This document shows, in pieces, positions 1 through 12,659 of a stretch of 64,000 bases of DNA. Numbering within the stretch: the stretch's first letter is position 1; each line of letters opens with the position of its first letter. Location of the stretch: the NCBI GenBank assembly GCA_050084985.1, contig JBITNC010000001.1:72540001-72604000 (forward strand). Direction: 5' to 3'. This stretch comes from Nageia nagi (lineage: Eukaryota > Pinophyta). Under the pieces are notes generated by a model. It worked only from the letters and a program-made list of their open reading frames with translations. It made no database searches and had not been told where the DNA came from. Position numbers and translations under genes: made by a program.

Positions 1-222
1 ACCTAACTAACAACCATGATGCTAAATAAGTCAAGATGCTAACCACTCTATGACACATGTCAAATATTCTTAAAATCATATGACACCTAATGATATGTGG
101 AATTTCTTCCACTTAGAAACTTATAAATATAAAATATAAAGATACTTTTCTTCACCTACATGCTAGTGACACCTATAACTAATGATATTAAAATGAACCT
201 TATAAAGATTAGGTTTCCAACA
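1..222 (-). repeat. 3' LTR (partial) of a small non-autonomous LTR element
   Basis: This block aligns by eye with 1335-1562 at roughly 80-85% identity, sharing the same tail: TGACACATGTCAAATATTC, then the block ending GATTAGGTTTCCAA. On the minus strand the LTR starts TGTTGGAAACC. It ends on the plus strand at CA (222), immediately followed by a polypurine-tract complement (ttccccattt). The left part, about 210 bp, lies outside the window, so the outer boundary and target-site duplication cannot be seen. Confidence 0.85.
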
Positions 223-1129
223 TTCCCCATTTAATTTGAAAGGGATTAACAAAGAAATGAAAAAAAAAGATGTTCCTTAAGGTATATAGAACATTCTTCA
301 CTAAAAAAAAATATGCAATCTCTTTAAAATATCCACCTCAAGGATTAAGCCCAATATTTCCCTCTTAATCCAAATAGGTAAAAATACCACAACAAAAGTC
401 TTTTCACAAGAGCATAGAAAAAAATTGTCTCCATCCAAACAAGAAGAATAGTAGATGAAGTATGAGAATAAAAAGTGCAAAAAGTCTCCTCCAAAAAGCA
501 TGAAGAAAGTATTTTATTCAACATAAGTGATTCAAAGGAAGATGAAAGTTATATAAGTATAAAACTTGAACCAATCACCAACAAATCTCTCTCAAATGAA
601 GAGAAACAAGGTGTGAAGAATAAATTCTCCACTATGAATCCAACAAAGATGTGATCAAAGAAACAATACTAAGCCTCCCACACATACATTCTCACATAAG
701 ATGTGATCTCCCACATTTGTACCATATATTCGATCTTTACACTTGTTTCAAATCTCATTAAATATGTCAAACCATAGGAGTATAAACAAAAGTTACCTCA
801 ACAACCAAATTTATCCACACATGAAATCATGAAGAAAGATGTTTAGGAATCAAAGTTTCTCCACCTATATTTATTCATGTTTTTTTTTGTATATTTCTTC
901 ACAAATTTAGAATGAAACTATCAACTCTACTACAAGGAAAGAGGCAAATCTATAGCTTGGATTGAGATGGTATTGCTATCAAAATATTAGCCATAAAAAT
1001 GAACCCAATATTTACCATAAAAATTACAATCAATAGAAATAACAACAACAATTTCATATTAGAATAAAAATAATGATTAAAAAAATATGACTCTAAAATG
1101 GAATTTCTTCTTCCTTTCTCTGATACCAA
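223..1129 (-). mobile_element. Internal region of small LTR retrotransposon (TRIM/SMART-like, about 0.9 kb)
   Basis: The region lies between two LTR copies. Next to the left LTR is a polypurine tract (minus strand AAATGGGGAA, 223-232). Next to the right LTR is ctctgataccaa (1118-1129), the complement of TTGGTATCAGAG, the usual primer-binding site matching initiator Met-tRNA. Both place the element on the minus strand. No gag or pol domain is readable in any frame, and the interior is A-rich on the plus strand. The element is therefore non-autonomous and must have been mobilised by a Copia- or gypsy-encoded machinery elsewhere. It is somewhat longer than a classic TRIM. Confidence 0.85.
1118..1129 (-). 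other. Primer-binding site (initiator Met-tRNA type)
   Basis: The minus strand reads TTGGTATCAGAG directly next to the LTR end TTACA (1130-1134 on plus). This is the standard plant LTR-retrotransposon primer site. Confidence 0.85.
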
Positions 1130-1562
1130 TGTAAGAATGGATCAAAAATTCTAAAATAGATTAATGAGTCAACTATTAAAATATTGAAGAATATATTTAA
1201 AGAACCACAAAAGTGGTTATCTAATAGACACCATAAATATAACAACTACCTACAAAAGTAGTTATCTAATTGACACCATAAATATAGAAACTACCTACAA
1301 AAGTGGTTATCTAACCAACATCATAAATATAATAACTACTAACTAACAACTATGATGCTGAGTAAGTCAGATGCTAAATAATCTATGACACATGTCAAAT
1401 ATTCTTAAGATCCTATGACACCTAATGACACATGGAATTTCTTCCCTTTACAAACTTATAAATATAAAAATAAGTATGCTTTCCTCTAACCTACATGCTA
1501 ATGACACTTATAACTAATGATATTAAAATGAACCTTAATTCCTAAGGATTAGGTTTCCAAAA
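1130..1562 (-). repeat. 5' LTR of the small non-autonomous element
   Basis: The full LTR copy is about 433 bp. On the plus strand it begins TGTAAGAATGG, and it ends around 1562 where the expected terminal CA has become AA. It contains a three-unit 45-bp minisatellite and an AT-rich stretch (cttataaatataaaa, 1455-1470) whose complement could serve as a TATA-type promoter. Divergence from the partial copy at 1-222 points to an old insertion. Confidence 0.85.
1204..1337. repeat. 45-bp minisatellite, three units, inside LTR
   Basis: Units start at 1204, 1248 and 1293. Each contains ACAAAAGTRGTTATCTA, then ACACCATAAATATA (with variants) and a closing AACT. The small inverted motif ACNACAAAAGTNGTT in each unit could form a short hairpin. 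Confidence 0.85.
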
Positions 1563-4500
1563 CTTAGTATCAATTTTCCTTATTACTTTAATTTTGTAAG
1601 TTTTATTTATGTCAATAGAATAAAGAAAAGGTTTTGCACATTCTAATATTGAATTTTTTGGTACTATTTCATTGGGTATACATTATGCCTCATATGCCCA
1701 AATGACAAGTAATATGACAATGATATTAAAATGATGAATAGTTGAAGTAATAATTTTAATTATAGAGTACATATGAGATTTATGATAAAATAAAGCAAAA
1801 AAAAGATAGTAGTCCCATGTTTAGAATTTGACAACAAAAAACATAATAAACAATGCTTGGTATATGATTTTTAAGTTATTAATTCCAAAAAAAGTCTTGA
1901 ATTTTTTTAATGAATGGACTTTGTAAAGTAGGGTTTTTGGAGGATTTTATGATCATTTGTATATTTGAAGGCTAATATCAATATTGATAATAACTAAGTT
2001 TATTCTTTATGTTAATGATTAAGATTGGAGTTTATGAGTTTTTTCAGTTCCATAGTTCATTTTCTTTGTAGGGTCTGAAATTATTGTAGTATGAAATATC
2101 TTTCAATTGAGCATGATTCTATTTTTCATTCATGATTATTAATTTTGTTGATATATTGATCACCAAAGGAATTGATATCATCATAAAAAATTGATACTTC
2201 GAAATAATTTTTGTTTTTAAATATTCTTATAATTTGTGAAAAAAATGAATCACTTTTAGATACATAAATTAGGTATGTAAAAAAACATGAAAATCAATTA
2301 TCCATTTATGCTAGTGACAAAGATAAAATTTAAGAGTGCTCAAAGATAAAGAAGACTAATGGAAAGATGAATTTTTTGTTGATAGTTTGGTCATTAAAGA
2401 ATTAATATCATCATAAAAATTGATACTTTCAAATCTTTTTTTTTTTAAAAATATTCTTATAATATTTTTAAAAATAAATCATTTTTAGATACATATGTTA
2501 TGTATGTAAATAAAAATAAAAATCAAACTTAAAATCAATCACCCCTTAATGTTAGTGAAAAAGGAAAGTAATGGAAAGATCAAATTTAAGAGTGTTATAG
2601 AAGGGAATAAGATTAATATATTCAAGAAGCAACCATGTTAAAGAGAATTATTAATATGATAAAGAGATAGCTTGTGGTATAGAAAGGGTGGAAGAAAAAT
2701 GTCTTATTATTTATTCAATATGGATGGGCATCATCATGGTTGTAATTTTTTTTGATCCACACTTTTCAAGGGATTATAGAAATAATAATAGGAAAAGGGG
2801 TAATAAGTAGATGAGGTTGGTTTGATGAGAAAGAATTACTAAATTAGTAATGGTTATAATTTAATATATCTCTAAAGCCTAGCTACAAAGATTCAAAATC
2901 ATCTTGGTAAGGTTGAAGAAATATTTTCCTTTTCAAATTGATTATGTTGATTTTAGTAAGCTTTAGAGGGTCTATCTAATCTCAATATGAATTTTATTAA
3001 ACTCTCAACATTCAAAGTATTATTATAGTTTGGATGATAGAAAATTAACTTTGGTAATTATTTTTTTGAACTACAATTTTGTCAATTGAATCTAATTGTA
3101 TCACTTTCTTGGACAAAGATAAAGTATATGGTATCCATAATAAAAACAACTCAAGTATTATGGGTAGTATTCTTATGGAGTGTTATTAATTTCCATATCA
3201 TAAGTGATACCATTACAACACATTCTTAATTTGGAATGGTTTTTTTGGTTCAATTATAGCTTATTCTCAAACATATTTCAAAGAACATAATGTAGATGTG
3301 TGTTTGATCATTGGCCAAAAGAAATGATGACTATGTTATATGTAGTTTTTGTGAAAATTTTGAATCCACATTATGCTCACTCAAACATAAGTGCTTAATA
3401 GTTATTTCTTGTTGTGAATGTTATTGCACCTTTCTTGTGTGTATAAATTAAAAATTTTAAAATGAATGCAAAGTTTATGGTTTGTATAGTGTTCCACTCT
3501 TAGGAAAGGTAAATAATTTCCTTTAAGGTGATTGTTTTATTTTCTTGATTGCATTCTCATGGGGCTCTCTTGTTAAGGACTCCTTATTACATCAAAGGCA
3601 TTCTCTATATGAGAAGTGCATATACACTTGGAAAATTGATGATTGGTATTTACATAGGAGCCATGAAAGATAATGAAATACTTTTGGGCTATGGGATGTA
3701 CTTTTATCCTAGTATATAAATTGCTTTCAATTCATGTTATTATCCATCACTCTAACAAACTTGCATTCAATGAAACTATGTCTACTTGTGTATCTTTTCA
3801 AACAATTCATGGGCCCTTTCAACATATATGTTTTGTGATATCCTATTATCATTACATTCCATAAAGTTGTTGCATCATGCATCTTGTTAAACAATTCATG
3901 ATCCATTTCAACTCTATGGAGGTAGGCTTCAAGGTAATTGAGGAATGTAATGCATATTTTGCTTACTACAAAAATAAATACACACTACTCTCTATGCTTT
4001 TTAATTGTCTTCAAGTCTTGTAGACTTACATTGCTAATAATTCCCTTACATAGGAAAAGCTCCTTCATTCACTCATCAATTACTTCAAACTTAAATTTGA
4101 CCCATCCATGCACAAGCTTCTATAAGATAAACTTATCCACATGTATTTCAATTACAAAAAACTAGTGAATGTTTGCAAATTTTCTAATTGAATAATTGAA
4201 TTATACATCTTCTTATGGAATATTATAATTTCAAATTACCAAATACATGGATTTACTTAATAGATTTTGATACTTTTTTAACAAATGTACAACAAACAAC
4301 ACCATTATCCAACTAGCATGCACAAAATTGGAAGACTTTTAACAAGGTTTATACACACATCAAAGACTCTTTAAAATGGATTTTATAAGAATGCCCTAGA
4401 TAATTTTAAGCAAATACAATTTTCAAGAGTAAAGCCACACTTTTAAAAATTTGAAAACATTATTACAACATGTGACATCATTGGAGCCTTAAAAAAGGCA

Positions 4501-5170
4501 TGGACATCCATCAAAAAGTAGTTGAATATGCTTTTTCATTAAATGTTGTGGTTGTGAGTGCCCTAATAGACATAAGATGGAACATTTTTATTGTAAGTAT
4601 ATACATCATGGAACATACTTATACTCCTATTGTTGAAAGAAAATGATCATTATTACAAATTCCCCTATGTGTATATTCTTAATTGATGTACATCCACCAT
4701 ACAAACACCCACATGACTTGTACATAAAACTTGGACCTCTGCAAAAAGAGTTTATATTATTGACATGTTTCTTTATCTTTATTGAAACATATAACATGCA
4801 TGTCTATTAGAGCAACTACAACCATCATATATGATACAAAGTACTAGCATCTACTCAATAATAATTAAAGAAAAATTTGAAACTAAATCTTATACAACTA
4901 TAAAAACTTAACAATTGTACATTTTCACTCAATAATGGTTTTTTGTGAAATGCATATCTTTCTCTTCAAACAATATTACATATGCATGAAAACTAACTTC
5001 CTCTTTACTTTTTCCCATGCATGTTTCAAATCCACAAAATTTGATTAGATGAAATTAAGGTTGAATCCTTGCCTACAATGTGTATGCCTATTGACCATTT
5101 TTTTAAGTCAATTTTACTTGCTAAGTTGGTTGTCAACTAAGCCTACTGACTAGGAAATGTATTGAATTGT
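1563..5170. other. Unassigned AT-rich DNA, no recognisable gene
   Basis: About 3.6 kb. I read both strands and found only short chance ORFs, none resembling a known family. The one structured part is the tandem duplication at 2147-2598. The composition (about 28% GC, poly-T and poly-A runs) is that of very old decayed repeat DNA. Confidence 0.6.
2147..2598. repeat. Tandem duplication, about 231-bp unit, two copies
   Basis: The first copy starts GTTGATATATTGATC (2147) and the second GTTGATAGTTTGGTC (2378). Both then carry ATATCATCATAAAA, TTGATACTT, ATATTCTTATAAT, TTTTAGATACATA and end with AATTTAAGAGTG. Copies differ by substitutions and short poly-A/T indels. Confidence 0.8.
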
Positions 5171-5183
5171 TTGGCCTAATAAT

Positions 5184-5316
5184 AATTATAATAGTAGTAG
5201 TAGTAGTGGTAGTAGTAATCATAATAATAATAACAATAACAACCATAATGATAAGGATAATAATAATGATAAAGTAATATACTAATAATAATAATAATAA
5301 TAATATAATAATAATG

Positions 5317-5411
<95 letters not shown>
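5184..5411. repeat. Compound trinucleotide microsatellite, (TAG)n then (TAA)n
   Basis: An impure TAG/TGG/TAA block (5190-5283) is followed by an almost pure (TAA)n tract of about 130 bp ending at 5411, with one imperfect region (5303-5320). Long ORFs in this tract (poly-Ile or poly-Leu on the minus strand) are artefacts of the repeat. Confidence 0.97.
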
Positions 5412-5412
<1 letters not shown>

Positions 5413-6889
5413 TAGTCCTTAACCACCTATTATAGCATTGATTTGTAAAAATATTTAGTTTTATATATTGAGTGGAGCATACTCTTGCTCTTTCGACATA
5501 CCCATTGCACAAGGTTGCAATTACTAGTTTTATTCAATAATAAGAAAATCTTATGTGGATCAAAATATATCTTGGTTTTTTCAGAATGGAACCTCTTATA
5601 TATTATAATGTCTTCAAAATATCTTCAATTATCACTTCAAGATAGGTGCTCAAGTTGGGATCATTGAAGCATGATTGCAACTTATTTTGATTGAATCTTC
5701 CTAGGTTAATGATATAATGAGTTACAAGAATGAATATCCAATATTTTGAGCTATATCTACCATTAATGGTATTTATAACATTTGGTCCTTCTTCATTGAA
5801 TGTTATTCCTATCAACATTCTTATCCATATAGTTTCTATTATAGACCATTTGAGTTTTTTTTGTCGAATAAAGCACTAGGGAATCGATTTTGTATCACCA
5901 ACAAGTTGAAAATATCTATGCAAAAAATCTTCATTGGCATTTTTTATCTTTGAAAAGTGAGTCTTTAATGGTGTATTAGATAAAAATTCTTGTAAATTTT
6001 ACTCTATTTATCCATGTTTCTTTTCATAGATCCAAATTTATGCTACTCTATCTTACTTCAGTTTGTGAGTCATATTCCCAATTTAATTATCTTCACCTAA
6101 TAAATTACTGGTGGGGATAGCTACCCATATGTAAATTTGAATGGTAAAAAATTGTAAAATATTCCTTAAAAAATGCCTTCATGCTAGGGATCCTTATACA
6201 GGGAATCCATTGGCAAAGGGACTAATCACCTTCAAAGAAAAAAATTAGATCTTCTTTGATGCTAACAGTCAAACTCTTGAGTCTAAAGGTCTATCTTTGA
6301 TTCATGCCTCGCACAATGTCTTTCATGGGTTTTAGAATACAAAGGCTTTCATGGAAACCCTTGTGATGGTTCCTTCCAATCTGCTATGAACTTATGATCA
6401 TTCCATCAAATATTTCCTTTCTTTATTCTTTTCTAATGGTTCAAACTTTTGAATAATCCATTTTTTAATTTCCTTTCCTTCATGCCACTTTTTGTAGGGA
6501 TTGAGAAATGAGTTGAACTCCCAAATACATCACTTATTTTTTCCACTTCTTTTTCTTCCACTCCATATCTATTCCACATTGGTTTATCATTTATGTATTT
6601 AAAATGATTATTTATTGGAGAATTGAGATTCATAATGAAATCACTAAGATTGGTTTTGTTATATTAGTTTAAGAAATTATGCATTTGGTGATAATTACAA
6701 ATACTATTATAGGTTTGTATAGCATCTTTATAAAATGGGAAGATAAGGAGAAAATTAGCTTTTATTTTCTATGATATTTTAGGTTGCAAATATTAAAAAC
6801 CATTTTATCCCATAGTGTTTAAGGTAGCATCCATATACCTCTTTCATTATACAATTGAAGAGATTTAGTTCTTAATTTTGCAACCAAAA
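5412..6889. other. Unassigned AT-rich DNA
   Basis: No domain, repeat pair or RNA gene was recognised on either strand. Part of it may be the outer (U5) portion of the LTR whose inner edge is at 7764, but no paired copy is in the window to set that boundary. Confidence 0.5.
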
Positions 6890-7764
6890 TAACCCTATTA
6901 GCAAATAAAATAAAACATGTTACAATCAACATCAATTATTTTATTGAATTTTGAATATACCTCAATAATAAATTTATAATGACAAATCTCATATTGATTT
7001 ATGATGTATAATAGTGCCTTGTATAGTAAGGGCTTTTTGTTTGTGAAAGGATATATAGGCTCCCTTGGGCCTCCTTTGAATGGGTGTATCGATGTTTGCA
7101 AGCCTTCAATAGTGTCTCCAAAACCTACAAGAAAATGTTGATGATGATATTTGATTTCTGAATACTTATTTAGCTTTCTTTTGCTCAAACTAGCTACCAT
7201 GCACTTGCAAATCTTGCACACATGTATATAAGAAACATATCAAACATACCTTCTCATATAGTTAAAAATGCATGAAAGTATAACATAAAAAAAGTATAAA
7301 AATCATGAAAAAATGTAATGTAAATACCCACTACAAATTTGAAAGCATTTTAGTAGAGTATCATTGAATAAAAATTTGATCCCTTTCTTCTTAGGAGAGG
7401 GTTTAATTTATAAAGTTTTGGGTGACCAAAGTTGCCATTTTGTAGGCAAGAACTAGATAAAAAAAGCTCATCTATCCTTGTCACAGGGTTTATTTGTGTG
7501 GGGAGGGTATAGGATCTAGGATAAGTCATCCAAGATCCATTGGCATGTTTCCTTGGCCACCTAGATTTTTCCATTTTTTCTTTGATTTTTTCTATTTACA
7601 GGATCATTAGCGATTGTGTGTTGGATGTTGATGATTGGATCAGGTCATTGATAACTATCTTGGGTTGCCAATGACTAGAAGGGTTTAGGAAACTTTATTA
7701 TTTACTTAAATTTTTATTTTCTTCTTTCATTTATTAGAATAAGGGTCATTTTTAGGTGTCTACA
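6890..7764 (-). repeat. Probable 3' LTR (inner edge at 7764) of the long Tat-type element
   Basis: The minus strand starts TGTAGACACCTAAAAATG at 7764, directly preceded by a perfect polypurine tract. A minus-strand TATA-type sequence (CCTATATATCC, about 7047-7057) lies about 710 bp into the LTR, fitting a U3 promoter. The outer boundary near 6.9 kb is a guess. The same first nine bases, TGTAGACAC, start the LTR at 29235, but after about 15 bases the two cannot be aligned by eye, so they are different families or subfamilies. Confidence 0.6.
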
Positions 7765-7780
7765 TTTTGCCCCTTTTTTG
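7765..7780 (-). other. Polypurine tract
   Basis: The minus strand reads CAAAAAAGGGGCAAAA and abuts the LTR start TGTAGACACC. This is the plus-strand priming site of a gypsy element read on the minus strand, and it puts the element's interior to the right of this point. Confidence 0.8.
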
Positions 7781-8989
7781 AAATACCCAACATTTGATAG
7801 GTGAGGATTATTTCAAAAAACCATACCTACCTGAAAGGAAGTGTAATCAAGTTTTAGACTTGTGTTCTTGAACTTGAGTCAAGACTTTTAATTAACTTAT
7901 TCTCTATGAATAAGCTAAATTTGAGTGATTGGATTATGATCAAATCCATTTTTTGTTCTTTTACATTTAACACATTTTGAAAGTAATAGGGATTGTAGTG
8001 CAAGTTGTAACTTAGGTATTTATCACTATACCATTATGCTATGTTGGATGGATATAGAAAGAGTCTTAACCATTAGGTGTATGCCATAGCTAGCATGTGA
8101 TAAAGAAGCTTCCTTACAAATACAAATTTTTTATCATTATACTTTTGTCCTAGAAAATGGGTTACTTGATGATCTTGCATCCAACAATTTTAATCACACC
8201 CAAACCCATCCTTCTTTTATCCATTAAAAGAAGGGTCATTCTTCGAATTCAAAGTTACTCAAGAGTTTTGGGTTTTTTCAAATCTTTTGACTTGGACCAA
8301 GTCAACAAGCAAAAAACTTATTTCCATTTTATCTTTAACACACTTTTTTTTTTAGATTGCTGGTGATCCCTTTCAAAATGTTAATGATCTTTATGGATCA
8401 CTGATGCCCAGTATTAAATTGCTAGCATTTAGCTGCATGAGTTAATAAAAAAAGTTTTTTTTATCACTTTCTTATTTTTATTTATGTTGGGTTAGAGCTC
8501 TATTACCTCCCTACCCCATAAGCTAACTTTTGGACCCTATTTTTACTCTTTTTGATGTTGAATGGAGCTAGAATTTTGCAATGAGGATGTTCAATGCCAT
8601 GCAAGAGGCCAATGAGAGAAGAGGTACGTTTTCAAAATCCTTATTTAAGTTTTTTGCTTAATACACTAATTTTAACTATTAAATAATAAAATAAAAATTG
8701 TAGGAATGATACAAATCATTTTTTAGTTGATTTAGATCATTTAGTTTTCTAAATTTTTCACTTTTTATAAGATTTCAAATTTTTTCAAAACTTCAAACCA
8801 TGATCGTAGACCAAGGTTGAGGATTTACGAAAATGCTAACAATCAACCCTAGTCATTGGTAATTCTACAAACATTAGCCTCAATCATTAGTGATCATACT
8901 TAGAGTAAATTTGTTTTTTAACAAAACATGCGAAGTTAAACTTCTCATACTAATGTCTTAGGTCTTAGAGATATTTGAGCCACATGGGT
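7781..8989. other. Non-coding 3' region of the long Tat-type element
   Basis: About 1.2 kb between the polypurine tract and the antisense PMD gene. No readable protein domain was found on either strand. It presumably corresponds to the element's 3' untranslated region. Confidence 0.45.
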
Positions 8990-10460
8990 GATACTCTAGC
9001 ATTCTCTTAGAGGTCACAACATATTGACTATTGAGGATCACACTTCCTATGTAGTGTGGCTTTTAGAGTAGGACCATATATGGGCTGCATTCATTAGGAT
9101 TACTCATTATTGGTAGCCTTATTGGAGAGATGGGACTCTTCGACTAGTAATTTCCATATTCCTACTAGTGAGATGACTATTATAGTAGAGGACATCCATT
9201 TTTTGTATCATCTACCAATTTAAGGGTAGTGGAACCATCATGCTATGGATTGGGAGTTTGTATGCCCTAATGTTACTACTATTTATGGAGCAAATGTAGT
9301 TGATGGAGTGTTAGGTGACATGTTTTCAAGTGGCTTCCTGTATTTCAAGTACTAGAAGAATGATCAACAAGGACTTTTGAGAGCTTCCTACTTGATGGGC
9401 CTTATCCAATGTTACATGCTTTCAAACATAGGTTGTGATCGATTTCCTTATTTTTTTTTTCATGTAGTGGATGATATCCTTTAGCATGGTATTATTTATG
9501 ACTAGGCTCTTACTATCTTAGCATAGATATATAGGGAGCTATTCTTTTATTCATTGGGTGATAGATCATCTCTATTAATTACTATCACTTTGTAGGCTTG
9601 GGTGTATGAGCATATCCACATGGCTCACCCTCATGGACTCCCAGTTCCCAGTTTTGAAACACATTTTACTATCTAATTGGTATCTTATGATGGAGAGATG
9701 ATATCTATTCATGTCTAGCTGATGGTATTTTCCATGATGTGGTACATTATCAACATTTATTATCACATCTAGTGCTTAACCAGGTGAGGTTTAGACCTTT
9801 CTGTTCCTACACAAATTGGGATGAGCTTGCTATCAAGCTTATCAATAGCAGATAGGAAAGAGTTATTAGTAGGAGGAGGATGTATTTCTTGGAGTACTTT
9901 TACTTTGAGCATGTGTGATGCCAATTTGGTTTGATGCAGGATATTCCACTAGCTCCTATTTGATTCTTTAGGGAGGGTAAGGTACTTGTTGATGGTATAT
10001 AATGACTCATGTATGCAAATCCTTAACCAATATAAGAGAAACCCTTGGTTGATGATTCTAAGGCTAATGATGTAGGAGTCACTAGGGATTTCTTGGTATG
10101 ATGGTAGGTTGAAAGAGAGGGGGATATAAGAGAGGAGGTGGATCATCATGTCTGTTAGTAAGTTGATGAGTCAAACATAGCAGTTGAGGTCAAAGGGGTA
10201 TCTAAGGATGAGCCTACAAAGTAGCAAGTTGAGAAGAAAGTATTTAATGAGCTAGACATAGTAGCTAGAGGGGTGAGAGGAGGTCGAGCTCCTCCTCCAT
10301 AGGTTGATGCACTCTTGGGCAATATCTATGAGTTGAGGTATTAGGCATCTCAACTCAAAATTCATATGTACCATTATAAAGTTGAAAGAGATAGATATTA
10401 TCAAGAGAGGGATGAGTCTCAAGCTTCTTAATAGGCTAGAGGAGCTAGTACATCTACAAG
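8990..10460 (+). pseudogene. Plant mobile domain (PMD, 'aminotransferase-like') protein, decayed
   Basis: Frame 9080-9770 reads LLVALLERWD (from 9107), then FHIPTSEMTIIVEDIHFLYH ending LPI. This is the PMD core signature (family form: ALVERWxPETHTFHLPxGExTxTLxDVxxLLGLPIxG). At 9569-9640 it reads LLITITL-stop-AWVYEHI, matching the LLQLWAYERI block, and at 9914-9958 CQFGLMQDIPLAP matches the family's RQFGxxQxIP block, after a frameshift. PMD proteins occur in MAIN/MAIL-type host genes and in transposable elements. Here the gene is antisense to the surrounding gag-pol and lies between integrase and the 3' LTR, the position of known antisense extra ORFs in Tat elements. Several stops (9095 TAG, 9221 TAA, 9593 TAG) and at least one frameshift make it non-functional. 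The tail (10270-10460) encodes a charged stretch. An independent, unrelated PMD insertion cannot be excluded. Confidence 0.75.
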
Positions 10461-12659
10461 AGGGCTAGCTAGCCATCAGTGTTTTTTAAGAGTATTCTTT
10501 ACTAGAGGGATTATTACTCTTCCATTCTTCAAACATGGTTGACCAAGGTACCACTGTATGTTCTTGGTATTCTATATTAATTCCCTCCTATTTCATATAT
10601 TCTTGGGGACATCTTAATGTATTAGGTGGCCAACAAAGTCAAAGGACTACTAATAAATAGGGTAGGGTTGTTAGACTTGCTGCATCATGTAGCCATAGTG
10701 AGATAGGTGGAGTTTCTTGACAACATCTAGTGGGATCATCTGAGATGTGTAGAGTGACTTGGGATGTGATTCCTATAGGTTTAGTGGGTACTACCCATCT
10801 AGGATAGGGAACAGGTGGTAGAGCTGGTAATCTGATAAATGGTGGGGAGGGAAATTCATGAGGATGCCCTAGTGATTAGATTATGTGTTGTTTACATTTT
10901 ATGTTAGATTTGTGGTACTTTACAAATTATGTTATTTATTTTTTAAGATCATGGAGGGCATGATCATTTCTCATGTTTAGACATGCTATTCATATGCTTA
11001 TTTATTGGTGACCTTATTTATTTTTGGATCATGGATATTTTGAATGATGGTTAGTTTTCCTAGATGGATGTGAAGGATGGCTTATGAGATGGACATTATT
11101 TTTTTATATATATGCATGATGATGGTACTTCTTTACATATTTTTGATATCATGTTTTATTATGTATGGTTATTACTTATGTTTCTAGATGCATATCTTAG
11201 GATTTTGAACATATAAAATGCATGAATATTTGATTTCATGTTTTAATGATATGTTTAGCTTAGCATTTAACATCCATTCTCATAAATCAAATACTATGAT
11301 ATTTATTGTTTTAATTAGTTATTATATTTATACAATATTGCTATATTTATAGGACAAGATTTTGGTTATAAAAGTAAGAAATCAGATATCATCATTTTCC
11401 ATTTTTCTTGGCTATTTATACAAATGAGATGATGTATGTATGTAAAATGATATGAAAAAGTATGAACAGACATGAATGAATGTATGAATATATAACACTA
11501 TGGATATATACATATGGTCACACATGTATGAACGTATGGATGGTATGACTATTTAGATGTTTAATCATGACAACTTAGTTAACGTACCAAGATTATAATA
11601 ATAGGATATAATTATCAAAAATGAAATGGATATTTTATAAAGAAGTATAATAAGTAATATATTTATACTAACTTCATCAAATAATCTTTTGTTTCAATTT
11701 CCTCTATAATGGATGATATAAAACAAAGTTATGATACCATACCCAAGTTATTATGAACTCATGTGTGTGTAGTGATATTAATTTCCTTCTCTTAACAATT
11801 CAATAATCTAATGCTCTAAGAGTATAGGATATGTAGTCTTATTTTTCCATGTAAAACATACAAAGGTCCATCTCAAAGGGTGGACATGTTGCCACTTCAT
11901 AAGGTATACTTTATTGTCAAATAAGCATTCATAGCAGTTAGATGTCCATAGCCCAGATAGAGAATATTGTAATCACCAAAGAATTCTACTTTTATTTTCT
12001 TCTTTTTTTTATGTATTTTATCCTTCATTTGATGTATCTCTTGGGTTTGAGATGAAGAAAATAATAGGACAAATACTTACTAAAATTATACACCAAGAAC
12101 ATCAAAATTTTGAATGTTTCAAGATTTATACTATGTAATAGTGTATGGGTTCACAATATCTTAATAATGTATAAGGTCATTTTTGTTTATCATCCAAAGT
12201 TTTAAAATCTTGCAAGAGGATATTTTGAAAAAATAGAATATGAATATTATATCCATAAATTACTCCTTTTTTTACATAGATAGCTATATATATATGAATA
12301 ATGTATAGATGAATTTGTAAGATATTTACATATTTATTTTGGTAGGTTACTAGAATCATCATGTTTAACATTTAATAGTTTCATAATGATAGATAAAGTG
12401 AACAAAATGAACATAATGGTATAATGTAGACACATAGGGCAGTGCACCCAATAGCCAAGCTGCTTCAAAAATAATTTCTTGAGTATATATATGTATATAT
12501 ATTTGTAAATTTTGATTTTTTTTGGTTTTTATAATTTTTGATTTTTTTTGTATTTGTAATTTTTAATTTTTGGTTTTATAATTTTTGATTTTTTGTTTTT
12601 GTAATTTTTGATTTTTTTTTTTTAGTTTTATAGGTTTCCTAATTGGATAAGAACTTGCA
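10461..12659. other. Unassigned AT-rich DNA inside the long element
   Basis: No domain recognised. 12500-12630 is low-complexity: repeats of TTTTTGATTTTT / TTTATAATTTTTGATT, about 20-30 bp each. 11440-11540 is rich in ATGAATGTATGAA-like words. It may be part of the element's long 3' region or later insertions. Confidence 0.4.

Noticed and set aside
5133-5512. Minus-strand ORFs of 76-97 codons rich in Ile or Leu
   Set aside because: They are translations of the (TAA)n/(TAG)n microsatellite and its edges.
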